The position numbers and the translations under genes were made by a program. A stretch of 64,000 bases of DNA from the NCBI GenBank assembly GCA_907165065.1, contig OU015530.1, positions 46,688,965 through 46,752,964 on the forward strand, in the 5' to 3' direction. Below, in pieces: positions 38,250 to 48,640 of this stretch. Source of the DNA: Caprimulgus europaeus (Eukaryota; Chordata; Aves; Caprimulgiformes; Caprimulgidae). The stretch's first letter is position 1. Every line of letters begins with the position of its first letter. The notes under the pieces were generated by a model. It was not told the DNA's origin. It ran no database searches and saw nothing but the letters and a program-made list of their open reading frames with translations.

Positions 38250-38695
38250 TGACTGGGTGGCTCTCTGGAGTACCTGTATGTTGATGCATGCAGCACAGGA
38301 ACAAACAGGGGGAACTGGAGGTTTGCGTGTAGTTGCAAGGCTGCAATGCCACCAGGGTTAGAGAGATGTGGTGGGACAGCTCACACAACTGGGAGCTGCC
38401 AAGAAGGGATGCAGGTTCTTTAGGAAGGACAGGCTGAGAATGTGAGGAGTGGGAGTTGCCTGTTATGTGAGGGAGCAACTTTGTCTGCTCTGGAGTGCTT
38501 GGTCCAGTGCTGGGTTTGCCAATACAATAGAGACCTGGACATACTGGAGTGAATCCAACACAGGGCCACAAAGATGTTTAAGGGACTGAAGCATCTGTCA
38601 AGGAGAGGCTGAGTGAGCTGGGACTGTTCAGGTGGATCTTATCTATATGTATTAATACCTGGCAGGTGAGTATAAAGAAGATGGAACCAGCCTAA
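38250..38695 (+). mobile_element. CR1 LINE copy with endonuclease segment joined to RT end
   Basis: The plus strand first matches the CR1 endonuclease. The GGAACAAACAGGGGGAACTGG segment at about 38,305 corresponds to GNKQEELE, then Trp-Trp-Asp-Ser-Ser-His-Asn-Trp (from about 38,368) and Gly-Val-Ala-Cys-Tyr-Val-Arg-Glu-Gln-Leu (ending near 38,480). Only about 10 bases later it continues with Leu-Glu-Cys-Leu-Val-Gln-Cys-Trp (38,490 on), the LEYCVQFW segment from the end of the RT region, then the GGGCCACAAAGATG and GGAGAGGCTGAGTGAGCTGG blocks. The rest of the endonuclease and nearly all of the RT are missing. It ends near 38,695 before the 3' UTR. Stops and indels throughout make it non-functional. 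Confidence 0.8.
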
Positions 38696-39164
38696 TTTCA
38701 GTTAAACCAGAAATCAGTATAACTGTCAAAACCAACTATGCTTCACAATACATTTTAGAATAAAATATAGATTTTTGGAAGTGTTTCACAGTATTTTCTT
38801 TCCTAGTTTAAAAAAAGCAAAAACCTCAAAGAATCCTACCTCTACACAGTTTGGGGTTTTTTTTTCTTTATTCCTACACCTCTTCAGACCATGGGGAGAG
38901 GGGATAGAGAGATGTGAGAGAGAAAAAATATGGCAGTGAGAATATGGAAAAAAGAAATGGAAAATCAATGTTTTCTAATCTTTTTCCCTCTTGCTCAAAG
39001 GGGAAAGAGGAGATAGAAAAAAACTAAAAGGGGTGACTTTTTTTCACCTTTTAAACTCTGATAGACTTTCCTTTCACATGAGGAGGTAAAATGTGAGAGA
39101 CAGAGGTATTTTTTTTAACAACAAGATGAAATATAATACCTTAAAATTTTTAATTTTAAAGTTA

Positions 39165-39203
39165 GACATTTCTGTAAAAAGATGACATTTCTGTAAAAAA
39201 GAT
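39165..39203. repeat. 19-bp tandem duplication
   Basis: GACATTTCTGTAAAAAGAT (39,165-39,183) is repeated directly as GACATTTCTGTAAAAAAGAT (39,184-39,203 with one extra A; the last bases continue TAACAT). It looks like a recent slippage duplication. Confidence 0.75.
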
Positions 39204-40116
39204 AACATTATTATAGTGAAAGATTATTTTTAAATAAAGTCTTTTTTAATTAAGGCATTTCAGTAGTCTTTTTTGACACAGAAAATTTTATCCTTTTTTA
39301 GATGATGCACACAGTAAATGAGTCATTGGATGACCTTAAAAAGAACCTTGAATTTTGTTCCAAGTCAGATTTTGAGGGTTTTGTGTATTATCTTGTTTAT
39401 GTAAAGCTAAAAGAGATCATTTAGGCTTGGTCAAAATATTTTGTTGATTATTTTGAGAAAATTATATATATCTTATTTCACCTAAAACATCTGAGTAGAA
39501 ATGGTTTAGAAATTATTTAGATTTTAAAAGGGATTTTCAATAATTAATTTCCTGAATCTAAAGAGAAAAGCTTAAAGGCACACAGGGGATCAAGAAAAAC
39601 TTGCATGAAGGACTTTAAAAGGAGCAGTAGAGTCAGAGAGCAAACTCAGAGCTAGGGAGGAGGGGGTACATAATTTTGTGTAGCATAGCCCATGAGCCCT
39701 CAGGGAAGGAACTGGACACTATCCAAAGAGCGAGGAAACAGCAAACGCTCACAACTGAGCAAGACTTTAACATCTTGAAAATATTTTTTCATAGTTATTT
39801 TTGTGGCCATTTTTAGACTCCTGTAATTCCTCAGGACATGTAAGAAGAGGAAAATAGCTAAAGCAATGGGTTTCTGCCACTCATTGCAACTTTTTTGACA
39901 TTATAATGGGGTGCTATGACCCCCTAATTTCTATGAATCAGGGACAGAAGGGACTCAATTGCAGAGGAAAAAGGTAGCAGAGAAACACTTGGGACCCTGG
40001 GTATTCTCTGTATATATCCTTCTGCTCTGTTTGTCTCTTTAAAACGTATCTCTACAAACATTGACAAAGTGGGGTTTTTTATGGCTGTGGTTTGGGCAAA
40101 ATTTTAATATCATGGG

Positions 40117-40162
40117 TTTTTTTCTCTCTCTCTCTTTTTTTTTTTTTTTTTTTTTTTTTTCT
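40117..40162. repeat. 46-bp homopyrimidine tract, (CT)n plus 26 T
   Basis: An uninterrupted run of pyrimidines: seven T, about five CT units (40,124-40,134), then 26 T (40,135-40,160), then CT. It is followed by ACAG, so the whole reads like a very strong 3' splice-site tract (polypyrimidine + CTACAG, exon would begin at 40,167). No downstream open frame supports an exon. Homopolymer expansion is the simpler explanation. Confidence 0.85.
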
Positions 40163-41924
40163 ACAGAAGGATCATCTGTCTGTTCCAGATGACAGAGAGG
40201 AAAAACAAACGCACTCAGTTGTGGTTATTTGACTGAAAAGTACACACCTCTCTGGCAGAGATTAACTCTTACCTGTTAATAAGAAAATTAAACGTGTTCT
40301 ATAAGTCTAAAGGAAAGAGCTTTACCACAAAATGACCAAGTAGCCACCACATCTCTTTCTGGAGAACCTCTGCATGAAGTAATCCCAGAGCTTGATGTGA
40401 CCTTCTTATCATCAAATTTATTTTATGAATCTAAAAAGTAGTTTTGGGTTTGGTTTTTTTTCTGTAGAAATATACACATGCATGATGTTTACTATTAAAA
40501 ACACACATTCTCATGTTTTTTTGGTGTTACAATTTTCCATTGTCCTGGAATTCCTTAATATCACAATAATATTAACTAGTTAAGGAGAAAAATTCTGAAA
40601 TTAAGCAATGGTGACCATTAGTTAGAAAAGTACCTGCCCATAAACATTCTGACGATTTGTAAATATAGATATTAGGGTTCAGTGACTGTCTGGGCACACT
40701 GAGTTAACTGAGACCGTTCTTGTTTTCCTAATTTAACATGACTGATTAGTCACCATTAATTGTTCTGTGTTAGTAATTTTTGTTTCATTGATTAGGTGAC
40801 TCAGTAGTATCCAATCATATAATGACATCTTTAGGAAAAGGCTAGAAGTTTGTAATACTAATTAATGTGAAATATTATCCAATGTGCAGTATTATAAGCT
40901 AGCATGTTGCTGAAATACAATTGCATGTCCACAGCTATTGGATGGGACATAAAAGATGATTATTTTTACTTTTAACATACACAGCAGTTCATGCATTTTT
41001 GTAGAAACTGTTCTTATGTTTTTGCTAGCATCGTGGCATCCTCTGTGTATGAAAAAAACCTTAAGTTTCGGTGTTAGAGAACATTGTTACAGAACCCTGC
41101 GATCTTAAATTCATTGAGCTTTGGGGTCAGCACAGAGCACAGTGAAGCAGCAGCTATGCCACTAATTACAGGCATATTGATTTGTTTGGCCTAATCTAAT
41201 CATAGTCTTTATAATAAATCATAAGGTGTTTTGCAATTAGAAAATCCATACTAAATAACAAAAGGACTGTTATCTTTGTAACCATATTAACTATGGTTTA
41301 AGGCAGAAGGGTTGTGCATATAGATGCATTTTATGACTTTTCATTTGCGCCTCATTCAGTACTTTAGTGGGATAGATTGGTCTGCCAAAAGTCACTTTAA
41401 AAGTGTACACCAAAAAACCCAGCAAGGTGTTTGTTCCCTCAGGAGTTTTCAAAAACCTATTTCTATTTACATGTTTTCCTTCAATTGACCACTGCTATAA
41501 GCATTGCTTAAAAAAGTAATTACTAGAATGAGCATCTACTTAAACATCTATCTTAAACTCAAATTTATAGTTCTTACATAAGGATATGGAACATTTGTTT
41601 TCTCATGTGACAGACAGTTGGAGAAAAAATAATCTATCTTGTATACATACATAGCTCTATATACCTGTCACCTTCTAAAACTCAGAAAGTAAAAAGACTG
41701 TAATTGCTGGGCTTGGAAACATGAAGCTATGTCTCTGTTTTTGAAAACTGATGAGTAAACTGAAGACACTGAACCAGAAAAATGTTTACTCTTTACCCGT
41801 TGTACCTGTCTGCTTCCTCATTGTCTGTTTACATTGGATAATTGCACCCACAGAATCACAGAACGTTAGGGATTGGAAGGGACCTCAAAAGATCATCTAG
41901 TCCAACCCCTCTGCCAGAGCAGGA

Positions 41925-44690
41925 TCACCTACAGTAGGTCACACAAAATGCCTCCAGGCACGTTTTGAATGTCTCCAGACAAGGAGACTCCACAGCATCT
42001 CTAGCCAGCCTGTTCCAGTGTCCTGTCACTCCTGCAGTGAAAAAGTTTTTCCTTCTGTTTACTTGGAACCTCCTATGCTCCAGCTTGCACCCATTACCTC
42101 TTGTCCTACCGTTGGACATCACTGAGAAGAGCCTGGATCCATCCTCCTGACAATCAGCCTTTATATATTTATAAACATTAATAAGGTCACCCCTCAGCCT
42201 CCTCTTCTCCAAGCTAGAGACCCAGCTCCCTCAGCCTTTCCTCAGAAGGGAGATGCTCCACTCCCTTCATCATTTTGGTGGCTCTATGCTGGACTCTCTC
42301 AAGCAGTTCCCTGTCCTTCTTGAACTGTGGGGCCAAAAACTGGACACAATATTCCAGATGCTGCCTCACCAGGGCAGAGCAGAGGGGGAGGAGAACCTCT
42401 CTCGACCTACTAACCACACCCCTTCTAATGCACCCCAAGATGCCATTGGCCTTCTTGGCCACAAGGGCACAGTGCTGGCTCATGGTCATCCTGCTGTCTA
42501 CCAGGACCCCCACGTCCATTTCCCTTACACTGCTCTCCAACAGCTCTGTTCCCAGCCTATACTGGAACCTGGGGTTGTTCTTTCCCAGATCTAAGACTCT
42601 ACACTTGCCCCTGTTATATTTAATTAAATTTCTTCCCACCCAACTCTCCAGACTGTCCAGGTCTCGATGGATGGCACCACAGCCTTCTGGTGTGTCAGCC
42701 TCTCCTCCCAGCTTTGTGTCATCAGCAAACTTGCTGACAGTGCACTCTGTTCCCTCATCCAGGTCATTGATGAATATATTGAATAATACTGGTCCCAGCA
42801 CCAACCCCTGAGGGATTCCACTAGACACAGGCCTCCAACTAGACTCTGTCCCATTGACCATAACTCTCCTACTTCTTCCTTTCAACCAGTTCACAATCTA
42901 CCTCACTACCCAATCATCCAGACCACACTTCCTCAGTTGAGCTGCAAGGATGCTGTGGGAGATGGTGTCAAATGTTCTGCTGAGATCAAGATAAACCGCA
43001 TCCACTGTTCTACCATCATCTATCCACCTGGTTATGTCCTCATAAAAGGCTATCAGGTTGGTTAAACATGACTTCCCCTTGGTAAAACCATGTGGACTGC
43101 TCCTAATGACCCTCTTATCCTTGATATGCCTAGAGATTGAACTGAGGATAAGTTGTTCCATCACCTTTCCAGGGAAGGAGGTGAGGCTGACTGGTCTATA
43201 GTTATCTGGGTCCTCCCTCTTGCCCTTTTTGAAGACTGGAGTGACATTTGCTTTCTTCTAATCCTCAGGCACCTCTGCTGTTCCCCACGGCTTATCAAAG
43301 ATGATGGAGAGTGGCCTAGTAATGATTTCTGCCTGCTCCCTCAGCAGCCACGGGTGCACTCCATCAGAATCCATGGATTTAGGGATGTCCAGATTGCTTA
43401 ATTGATCCCTAACCCAGTCCTCATCAACCAAGGCAAACTCCTCCTTTATCCTGACTTCTTCTGGGGCCTCAGGTGTCCAGGGCTCCTGAGGACAGTCTCC
43501 AGCAGTGTAGACAGAGACAAAGAGGACATTCAGTAACTCTGCCTTCTTTGTATCCTCTGTCTCCAGGCCATTCACCTCACTCTGCAGTGGGCCTACATTG
43601 CCTCTAGTGTTAGCTTTGTCTGTAGTGTCTTTGAAGAAACCCTTTTTGTTGTCTTTCACCTCTCTTGCAAGGTTTAATTCCAAGGAGGCCTTAGCTTTCC
43701 TAGTTGCCTCCCTACATCCTCTGACAGCAGTCTTATATTCCTCCCAAGTGACCAGCCTCTCCTTCCATGATCTGTAGACTCTCTTCTTCCACTTGAGTTT
43801 GCCCAGCATTTCCCTGTCTAACCATGCAGGTCTCCTGGCTCCCTTTCTTGATTTCCTACCTGTTGGGATGCTCTGATCTTGAGCTTGGAGGAAGTGGTCC
43901 TTGAATGTTAACCGACTATCTTGGGCACCTTTACCATTGAGCACTCAATCCCATGGGATTTTCCCTAGCAATTGCTTGAAAAGGCCAAAGTTGGTCCTGC
44001 TGAAGTCCAGGGTTGTGATCCTGATCAGTATTCTGTTCCTACCACACCCAAGATCCTGAACTCCACTAGATCCAGCAGTACTCCCCTCCTAGTTGGCTCA
44101 TCTACCATCTGCATCAAGATATTATCATCCATGCACTGGAGGAACCTCCTGGACTGTGAATGACTGGCTGCGTAGGCATTCCAGCAAATGGCTGGGTAGT
44201 CAACATCCCCCATGAGATCCAGGGTCTGTAACTGGGAGGCTGCTCTCAGCTGTCTGTAGAAGGCCTCATCAACTTCCTCATCCTGATCAGGTGGTCTGTA
44301 ATAGACACCCACAACAGTATCACCGATGCTAGCCTGCCCTTGATTCCTATCCACAAACTCAACTCACTCTTCATCTGCCCCTGGACAGATCTCAACACAT
44401 TCTAATTGCTCTCTCATGTAAAGAGTAACTCCACCACCTCTCCTTGTTGATCTGTCTTTCCTAAAGAGGACATAGCCACCCATGACCACATTCTAGCCAT
44501 GTGAGCTGTCCCACCATGTCTCTGTAATTGCCACCAGACCGTAACCCCTTGACCACACACAGATTTCTAACTCCTCCTGTTTGTTCCCCACGATGTGTGC
44601 ATTGGTGTACAGGCATTTCAGGGAGCGAGCTGGGCACACTGGTTCCACTGGGGTGGGAGGCCTTCTGTCCTTCATTAATACTAGAACACT
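41925..44690 (-). pseudogene. CR1 ORF2 (endonuclease-reverse transcriptase), disrupted
   Basis: Remnant of the CR1 endonuclease-RT that would carry out target-primed reverse transcription. Endonuclease: CLYTNAH (about 44,610-44,630), ITETWWDSSH (about 44,505-44,535) and VGVYYRPPDQDEEVDEAFY are readable. The usual GDFN box reads GDVD (44,199-44,210), and the stretch from LLDL to VEFRI is contracted near 44,063-44,078 so that the SDH catalytic box is absent. Linker: RRPAWLDREM and the Lys-rich region at 43,258-43,944. RT: YLDLSRTFDT (motif A, in 42,898-43,164), SSGIPQG (motif B), FADD (42,718-42,729). C-terminus: LEYCVQF and, in another frame, [14 protein letters not shown] (41,925-42,212). Breaks: TAG at 43,258-43,260 and at 42,898-42,900 (both where young copies have Trp), TGA near 44,365, a frameshift between about 43,945 and 44,025, and a 2-bp deletion near 42,213 relative to the 17.7-kb copy. 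Confidence 0.93.
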
Positions 44691-44818
44691 GCCCCACTGG
44701 TGCAGACCCAGCTACAACCCCACCCCCCTTCAAATCTAGTTTAATACTCTATGAATGAGCCCTGCTAAATCTTGTCCTAGAGCCTCTTTCCCCCTGGAAG
44801 TTAGGCCTTTTCCATGTA

Positions 44819-45730
44819 TTACCTATCTGACCATGATGAGACCTCTGGTATAGGTTGCCCATCATCCACATTCCCATTAGACTGGCCATCTTCCAGCAGA
44901 GCCTCATATCTGTTTCTCAGAGGCACCTGGGGAGGTGAGGCTGTCAATGAGGGCACTTGGCTTCTGCCATGGCCATGAACTTGCCTCCACTCACCCCTTT
45001 CATTTAGGCCTCTGTCTTCCACCTGACAGGGGTAGGATACAGGGGCCCCTTGATCCTGAGTGCTATCTGGCAGTTGCTCTCATTTCTATTAGAGGGAGGA
45101 CAGAGCCTTGTTCCACCAGTCTATCTCCATTTCAGCCTCCCCAATACTCCTAAGCCTTTCTACTTCATCTTGCAGCCTTTCAACCTCATCCTGTAGCTGT
45201 GCCACTCGGCTGAGCAGATCATCTACCTGCTCACACTGCACACAGCTGTACTCATAGCTGCACCCTGCTACCAGTAAGCAGCTGTGGCATTCCCTGCAAG
45301 CCTGTGACCCACACACCCATGGTCCTTGGTTGTGGATGTGTGGGTCTGGGTTCCCACATCTATTTTGGTTGGAGTCAAAAGCATGGTCTTCACCTGTCTG
45401 GTGGAGACCATTGTCCAGCAACCAAGCTGGTCCTGCATTCTTCTCACCCTGCCTAGGTCAACTGCTTGCAGGCTGCCCTTGACAAGCCCTCTTCAGGTGC
45501 TCAGTACATGGTGCTCCCCAGAAATCTCCCACAGTTGCCACAGTGACACCAAGTTTAAATCTCCCGCAGTTGCTCCAAACATGCTCCCTACAGCACCTGA
45601 TTGGCTGGGCCAGCTTCCAGGTTTTCACCTGGGTTATGTGTGGCTGGGCGGGGCACCCCGATCTTGGAAGCCCTCTGAACAGCAGAATCTCACGCCGAGC
45701 CCCTGAGCTCACCACGTTTGTCGCTGTCAC
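44819..45730 (-). pseudogene. CR1 ORF1 (putative RNA-binding protein), disrupted
   Basis: Upstream of ORF2 the minus strand holds pieces expected of CR1 ORF1, whose product is thought to bind the element's RNA. At 45,089-45,421 there is a Cys-rich patch (CGSQACRECHSC ... GCSYEYSCVQC) followed by VDDLLSRVAQL and a heptad-like Leu/Val/Glu/Arg segment that would form a coiled coil. Downstream, 44,819-45,022 contains VPLRNRYEALLEDGQS, a segment I associate with CR1 ORF1. A neighbouring frame (from an ATG at 45,409-45,411) reads KIDVGTQTHTSTTKD, which looks more like the authentic N-terminal part, so a frameshift near 45,320 is likely. The segment 45,458-45,730 is open in the same frame as the Cys-rich part, but I cannot assign it. 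In-frame stops separate the pieces. Function in this copy is excluded. Confidence 0.75.
45155..45196 (-). repeat. 21-bp tandem duplication in ORF1 coiled coil
   Basis: Seven codons coding for LQDEVER occur twice in direct succession (with a few base differences), which adds exactly one heptad to the coiled coil. Because it keeps frame and register it may have been present in the active parent element. Confidence 0.8.
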
Positions 45731-45750
45731 CGCTGCTGGTTACCATGCCA

Positions 45751-48269
45751 ACCAGATCATCATCTATATATGTTCTTCATGGAAAACATCTATATGCACT
45801 AAACTGTTCATAACTCAGAAGTGAGAAGGTAATGACTTAATAAGAGCTGTTAATACAAATAAGGGGATTAAAAGCCAATTTAGGAGTAATTCATTAAATC
45901 AGAATTTAGGTTATAGAGTAAAAAATTGTGGTATTAAAAAAGAATACCTGAAATTAATATTAGGAAGGGGACCATATCCTAATTTGAAATTGTAATTGTT
46001 CTTAAAAAATGTAGAAGAAAGACTAAATGGTCCCAGTTAAGCTTTCTGTTACAGGGGTTCAATATATCTGAAGGTAAAACTTGTCGCTAAGGGAGCCTAA
46101 TTCTCATTTTCACTTTGTTACTCCAGCACTGTAAAAATGGCCTCATCATGGGAGTACAATCAATTTGTCAGAGTAAAGTGTAAATTAGAAACAGGGTGAA
46201 AGTTTCAGTAATGTTATTGTGTTGAGATTCTGATAGCTCCACACCAGCAAGACAAAAGTAAAACTGAAACAGCTTTAATACACACCATAACACCATCAGT
46301 TCATTCCATTGCGCTTTAGTTCTGTATACTTAGATGTATAAAGAGTACTCTGAGTCCCTTGATAGAAGATAATATCATCATTAATACATATGGTAAGGCT
46401 GAAATTGTTCTCACTCTTTACCTCTGAATATTTTTTTCTCTGGTAGATTAAGTCCTACCTCTAGCATTATTGTAATTTTTTTGTTGTTGTTGTTGATTTA
46501 GTTACATACACAAGGGTGTACTCTTCCCCTTGAACAGAGCACATAACTTCCATTAATGGTAGTTGCGTGTGGAAGTCACGAAGGGAATGTTCCCCTCTAG
46601 AAATTATATACGAAAATCCCTAAGGGAATAATATTTTCTACTACTGCACCATTACCCTATCAGAGACTAAAAAGTTAGTGTGTACAGTAATTAAGCAAGC
46701 ACAACAGGCAAATTCAAATTTCAGGAGTCTGGGTTTTATTGTTACAGATGTTCTTCAGAGCAAAGTCTGCTCAGCAGTTCCTTGGGTCATAAATGTTTAA
46801 TTTTTAATCTATTTTTTATCGGTTTTGTGTAACGCAAGCTCCTTGTAAACCAAAAGAATTTTTACAAGTATTTTTTATGTCTTGGAAGTTTAAAGTAATA
46901 GTGGTTGTTCAAGATTTTTCTTTTAAAAAATGTCCTACCCAATAAAAAACAGTGTTATTTTTTAACTCTAAAAGTGGATTCATTTGCTTTTGACTAATGC
47001 TCTGAATTTGGCAGTGAATAATTAACAGATTATTTTATTTTTTAGGGGAGTCCAGGGGCTTGATTACACTGAAGCATCTATGCGACCTTAAAAATCTGTG
47101 GAAATGATCCTAGGCTCCTAAGTCTTATTGTGAAACTAGATGTTTGAAAAATGTACTCCTATAAGGCTATCAAAAGATAAGGGTACATAGCACCCTGAAG
47201 GATTGAATCTGGTGAACAAGCACATCAGATGTATGCTTCCCATTTATGTTGGTGTTTGCAGATGGTAGTTTGTTTGCACAGATTGAACATTCTCCTGTGA
47301 AAACCATACAAGTTACTTTGCCAGTGTATTGTTGGATTCACTTTGGATTACTTCATTTATTTGCATTGAAAATATCTATTTAGTAGACTCGGGAACTAAA
47401 AACAATAGCTGTTTCAGGAGATATTTATCTTTTGCGACCCAAACAGCTGTCTTCTCATATTTGCATGATGATGTGAAGTAGGTTGTTAGATAACAGGAGC
47501 TGGTAAAAGGTAAACTGTTTTTGAAAGACTGGAAATATAATAACATAATTATTGGAGGGGGAAAACTCCCAGTGATTTGAACATATTTAAATTTTATCTT
47601 CTGCCATATGCTGTAAGCCAGAAATATGCTCATCCACACAGTGATGTATGTTCCAGTCACTCAACCCACCAGTAAGGAAATTACTGTCTTTAACTTTACA
47701 GAGTTGAATATTCCTCTGGCCACTGTCCAACCCAGTACAGTTCTCTTTTTGCTATGTTAAAAAAAAAATAATTAAAAAAGCTTTAATTTTTAATCTAAGG
47801 ACAGAGATCATCTATTATATTTTGTACAATGCCATTAGCCTTTAGTCAACAGTGCAACACAAATAATAACCTACAATTAAGTAATTATTCTTTGTTGACT
47901 TAGATGAATTTTGGGAGAGGGAGGGCAGAGACATAAGTATTTATTTATTCCTCAAAGGTGCTATAGAAACAATAATGATAACAGAATCCCAAGGAATCAG
48001 ATGGATATTCCAGAAATACCTGAATAACTAGTTCACTTTGCTTTCCACAGGATTTAGATATGTGACTAATTCTGGATCTGAAATAGATGCTTCCCTGTGT
48101 CTTTATGGACCTGAGTACTTTTTCATGACAGTCTCTATATCCCACTAACTTTTGAAGTTAATTTGGCACTTTTAAAATTCATATTTTCTGAAGTTGCAGT
48201 TCCACATCTAGAAATACAATTAATAGTGAAACTTGTTCATTAGGTTCATCCTTTTACAGTGAGATTTGA
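45751..48269. other. AT-rich stretch without a recognisable gene
   Basis: No supported gene. It contains a (GTT)n triplet run (46,481-46,495) and an A-run near 47,760-47,769. Openings of up to 94 codons have no recognised domain. Confidence 0.5.
46481..46495. repeat. (TTG)n microsatellite, short
   Basis: About five tandem TTG/GTT triplets following a T-run. A simple repeat. Confidence 0.8.
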
Positions 48270-48640
48270 GGACAATGGGCTGGGTTGGAGCACATGAAAT
48301 GAGAGATTGCATGTCTGGAAGCAGGGGGTTTGTGGAGCAGGCCGTGCCGCAGCACCACACACAACCTGGGGCTCTTCACGCCTGGACACAGTGGAGGACA
48401 GGGCCATGCTCAAGACGCCTGATACAACAGGTCTTTAGGTTTAACCAAATTGAGCATGATGGCCCTGGAAGTGTTTGCAGTCAGGGAGGCAAGGGTTCCC
48501 ACAGCAAGCACATGTACCAGGGCAGTCCCTATAGGAAGAAAAGGGGGAGGACCAGGCAGTTCTGCCTGGTGGTAAATCTTGTAGCTTTTATACTTGTGGC
48601 TACAAGATGAGGTACCAGCAAGCTCGACTCTTCCTTCCAG
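48270..48640. other. GC-richer block with two perfect hairpins
   Basis: Around 370 bp with higher GC than its surroundings. A 114-codon opening (48,266-48,610, plus) starts with an acceptable ATG but shows no known domain. Two perfect inverted repeats lie close together: ACCAGGCA/TGCCTGGT (48,551-48,558 and 48,563-48,570, 4-base loop) and ATCTTGTAGC/GCTACAAGAT (48,576-48,585 and 48,599-48,608, 13-base loop). It may be an unrecognised repeat or a transcribed non-coding sequence. I do not recognise a family. Confidence 0.4.

Larger units (their letters stand above)
38700..41852. other. No gene; simple repeats
   Basis: AT-rich non-coding DNA between two CR1 copies. It holds a 19-bp tandem duplication (39,165-39,203), a 46-base polypyrimidine tract followed by CTACAG (40,117-40,166) and a TGACTCA (AP-1-like) word at 40,797-40,803. 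No gene is supported. Confidence 0.5.
41853..45750 (-). mobile_element. CR1 LINE, nearly full length, inactivated
   Basis: About 3.9 kb of CR1 on the minus strand. The 3' end (41,853 onward) has the CACAGAATCACAGAA tail and the GGGATTGGAAGGGACCTC block almost identical to the 17.7-kb copy, so both belong to the same or a close subfamily. Reading upward in coordinate: ORF2 C-terminus, RT, EN-RT linker, endonuclease (to about 44,690), ORF1 remnants (about 44,820-45,730) and a GC-richer segment that may be the 5' UTR. Most CR1 copies are strongly 5'-truncated, so this length is unusual; complete copies are about 4.5 kb. The 5' boundary is approximate, set where GC-rich sequence gives way to AT-rich DNA. 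No target-site duplication is evident. Several stops, two frameshifts and a deletion show it is older than the 17.7-kb copy. Confidence 0.95.

Noticed and set aside
38089..38571. 160-codon opening on the minus strand
   Set aside because: It lies antisense across a decayed plus-strand CR1 copy whose endonuclease and RT-end peptides are readable; the opening is a shadow.
40135..40450. A 26-T run as the tail of a minus-strand retrocopy
   Set aside because: No polyadenylation signal lies in the expected place on the minus strand and no gene similarity follows; the adjoining CT repeat points to a simple-repeat expansion.
44461..44733. 90-codon minus-strand opening
   Set aside because: It overlaps the authentic endonuclease frame (CLYTNAH ... 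ITETWWDSSH) in a different frame and has no motif of its own.
42253..45824. Plus-strand openings of up to 178 codons across the large CR1
   Set aside because: Antisense shadows of CR1 ORF2 and ORF1, caused by the GC-rich coding composition of the element.
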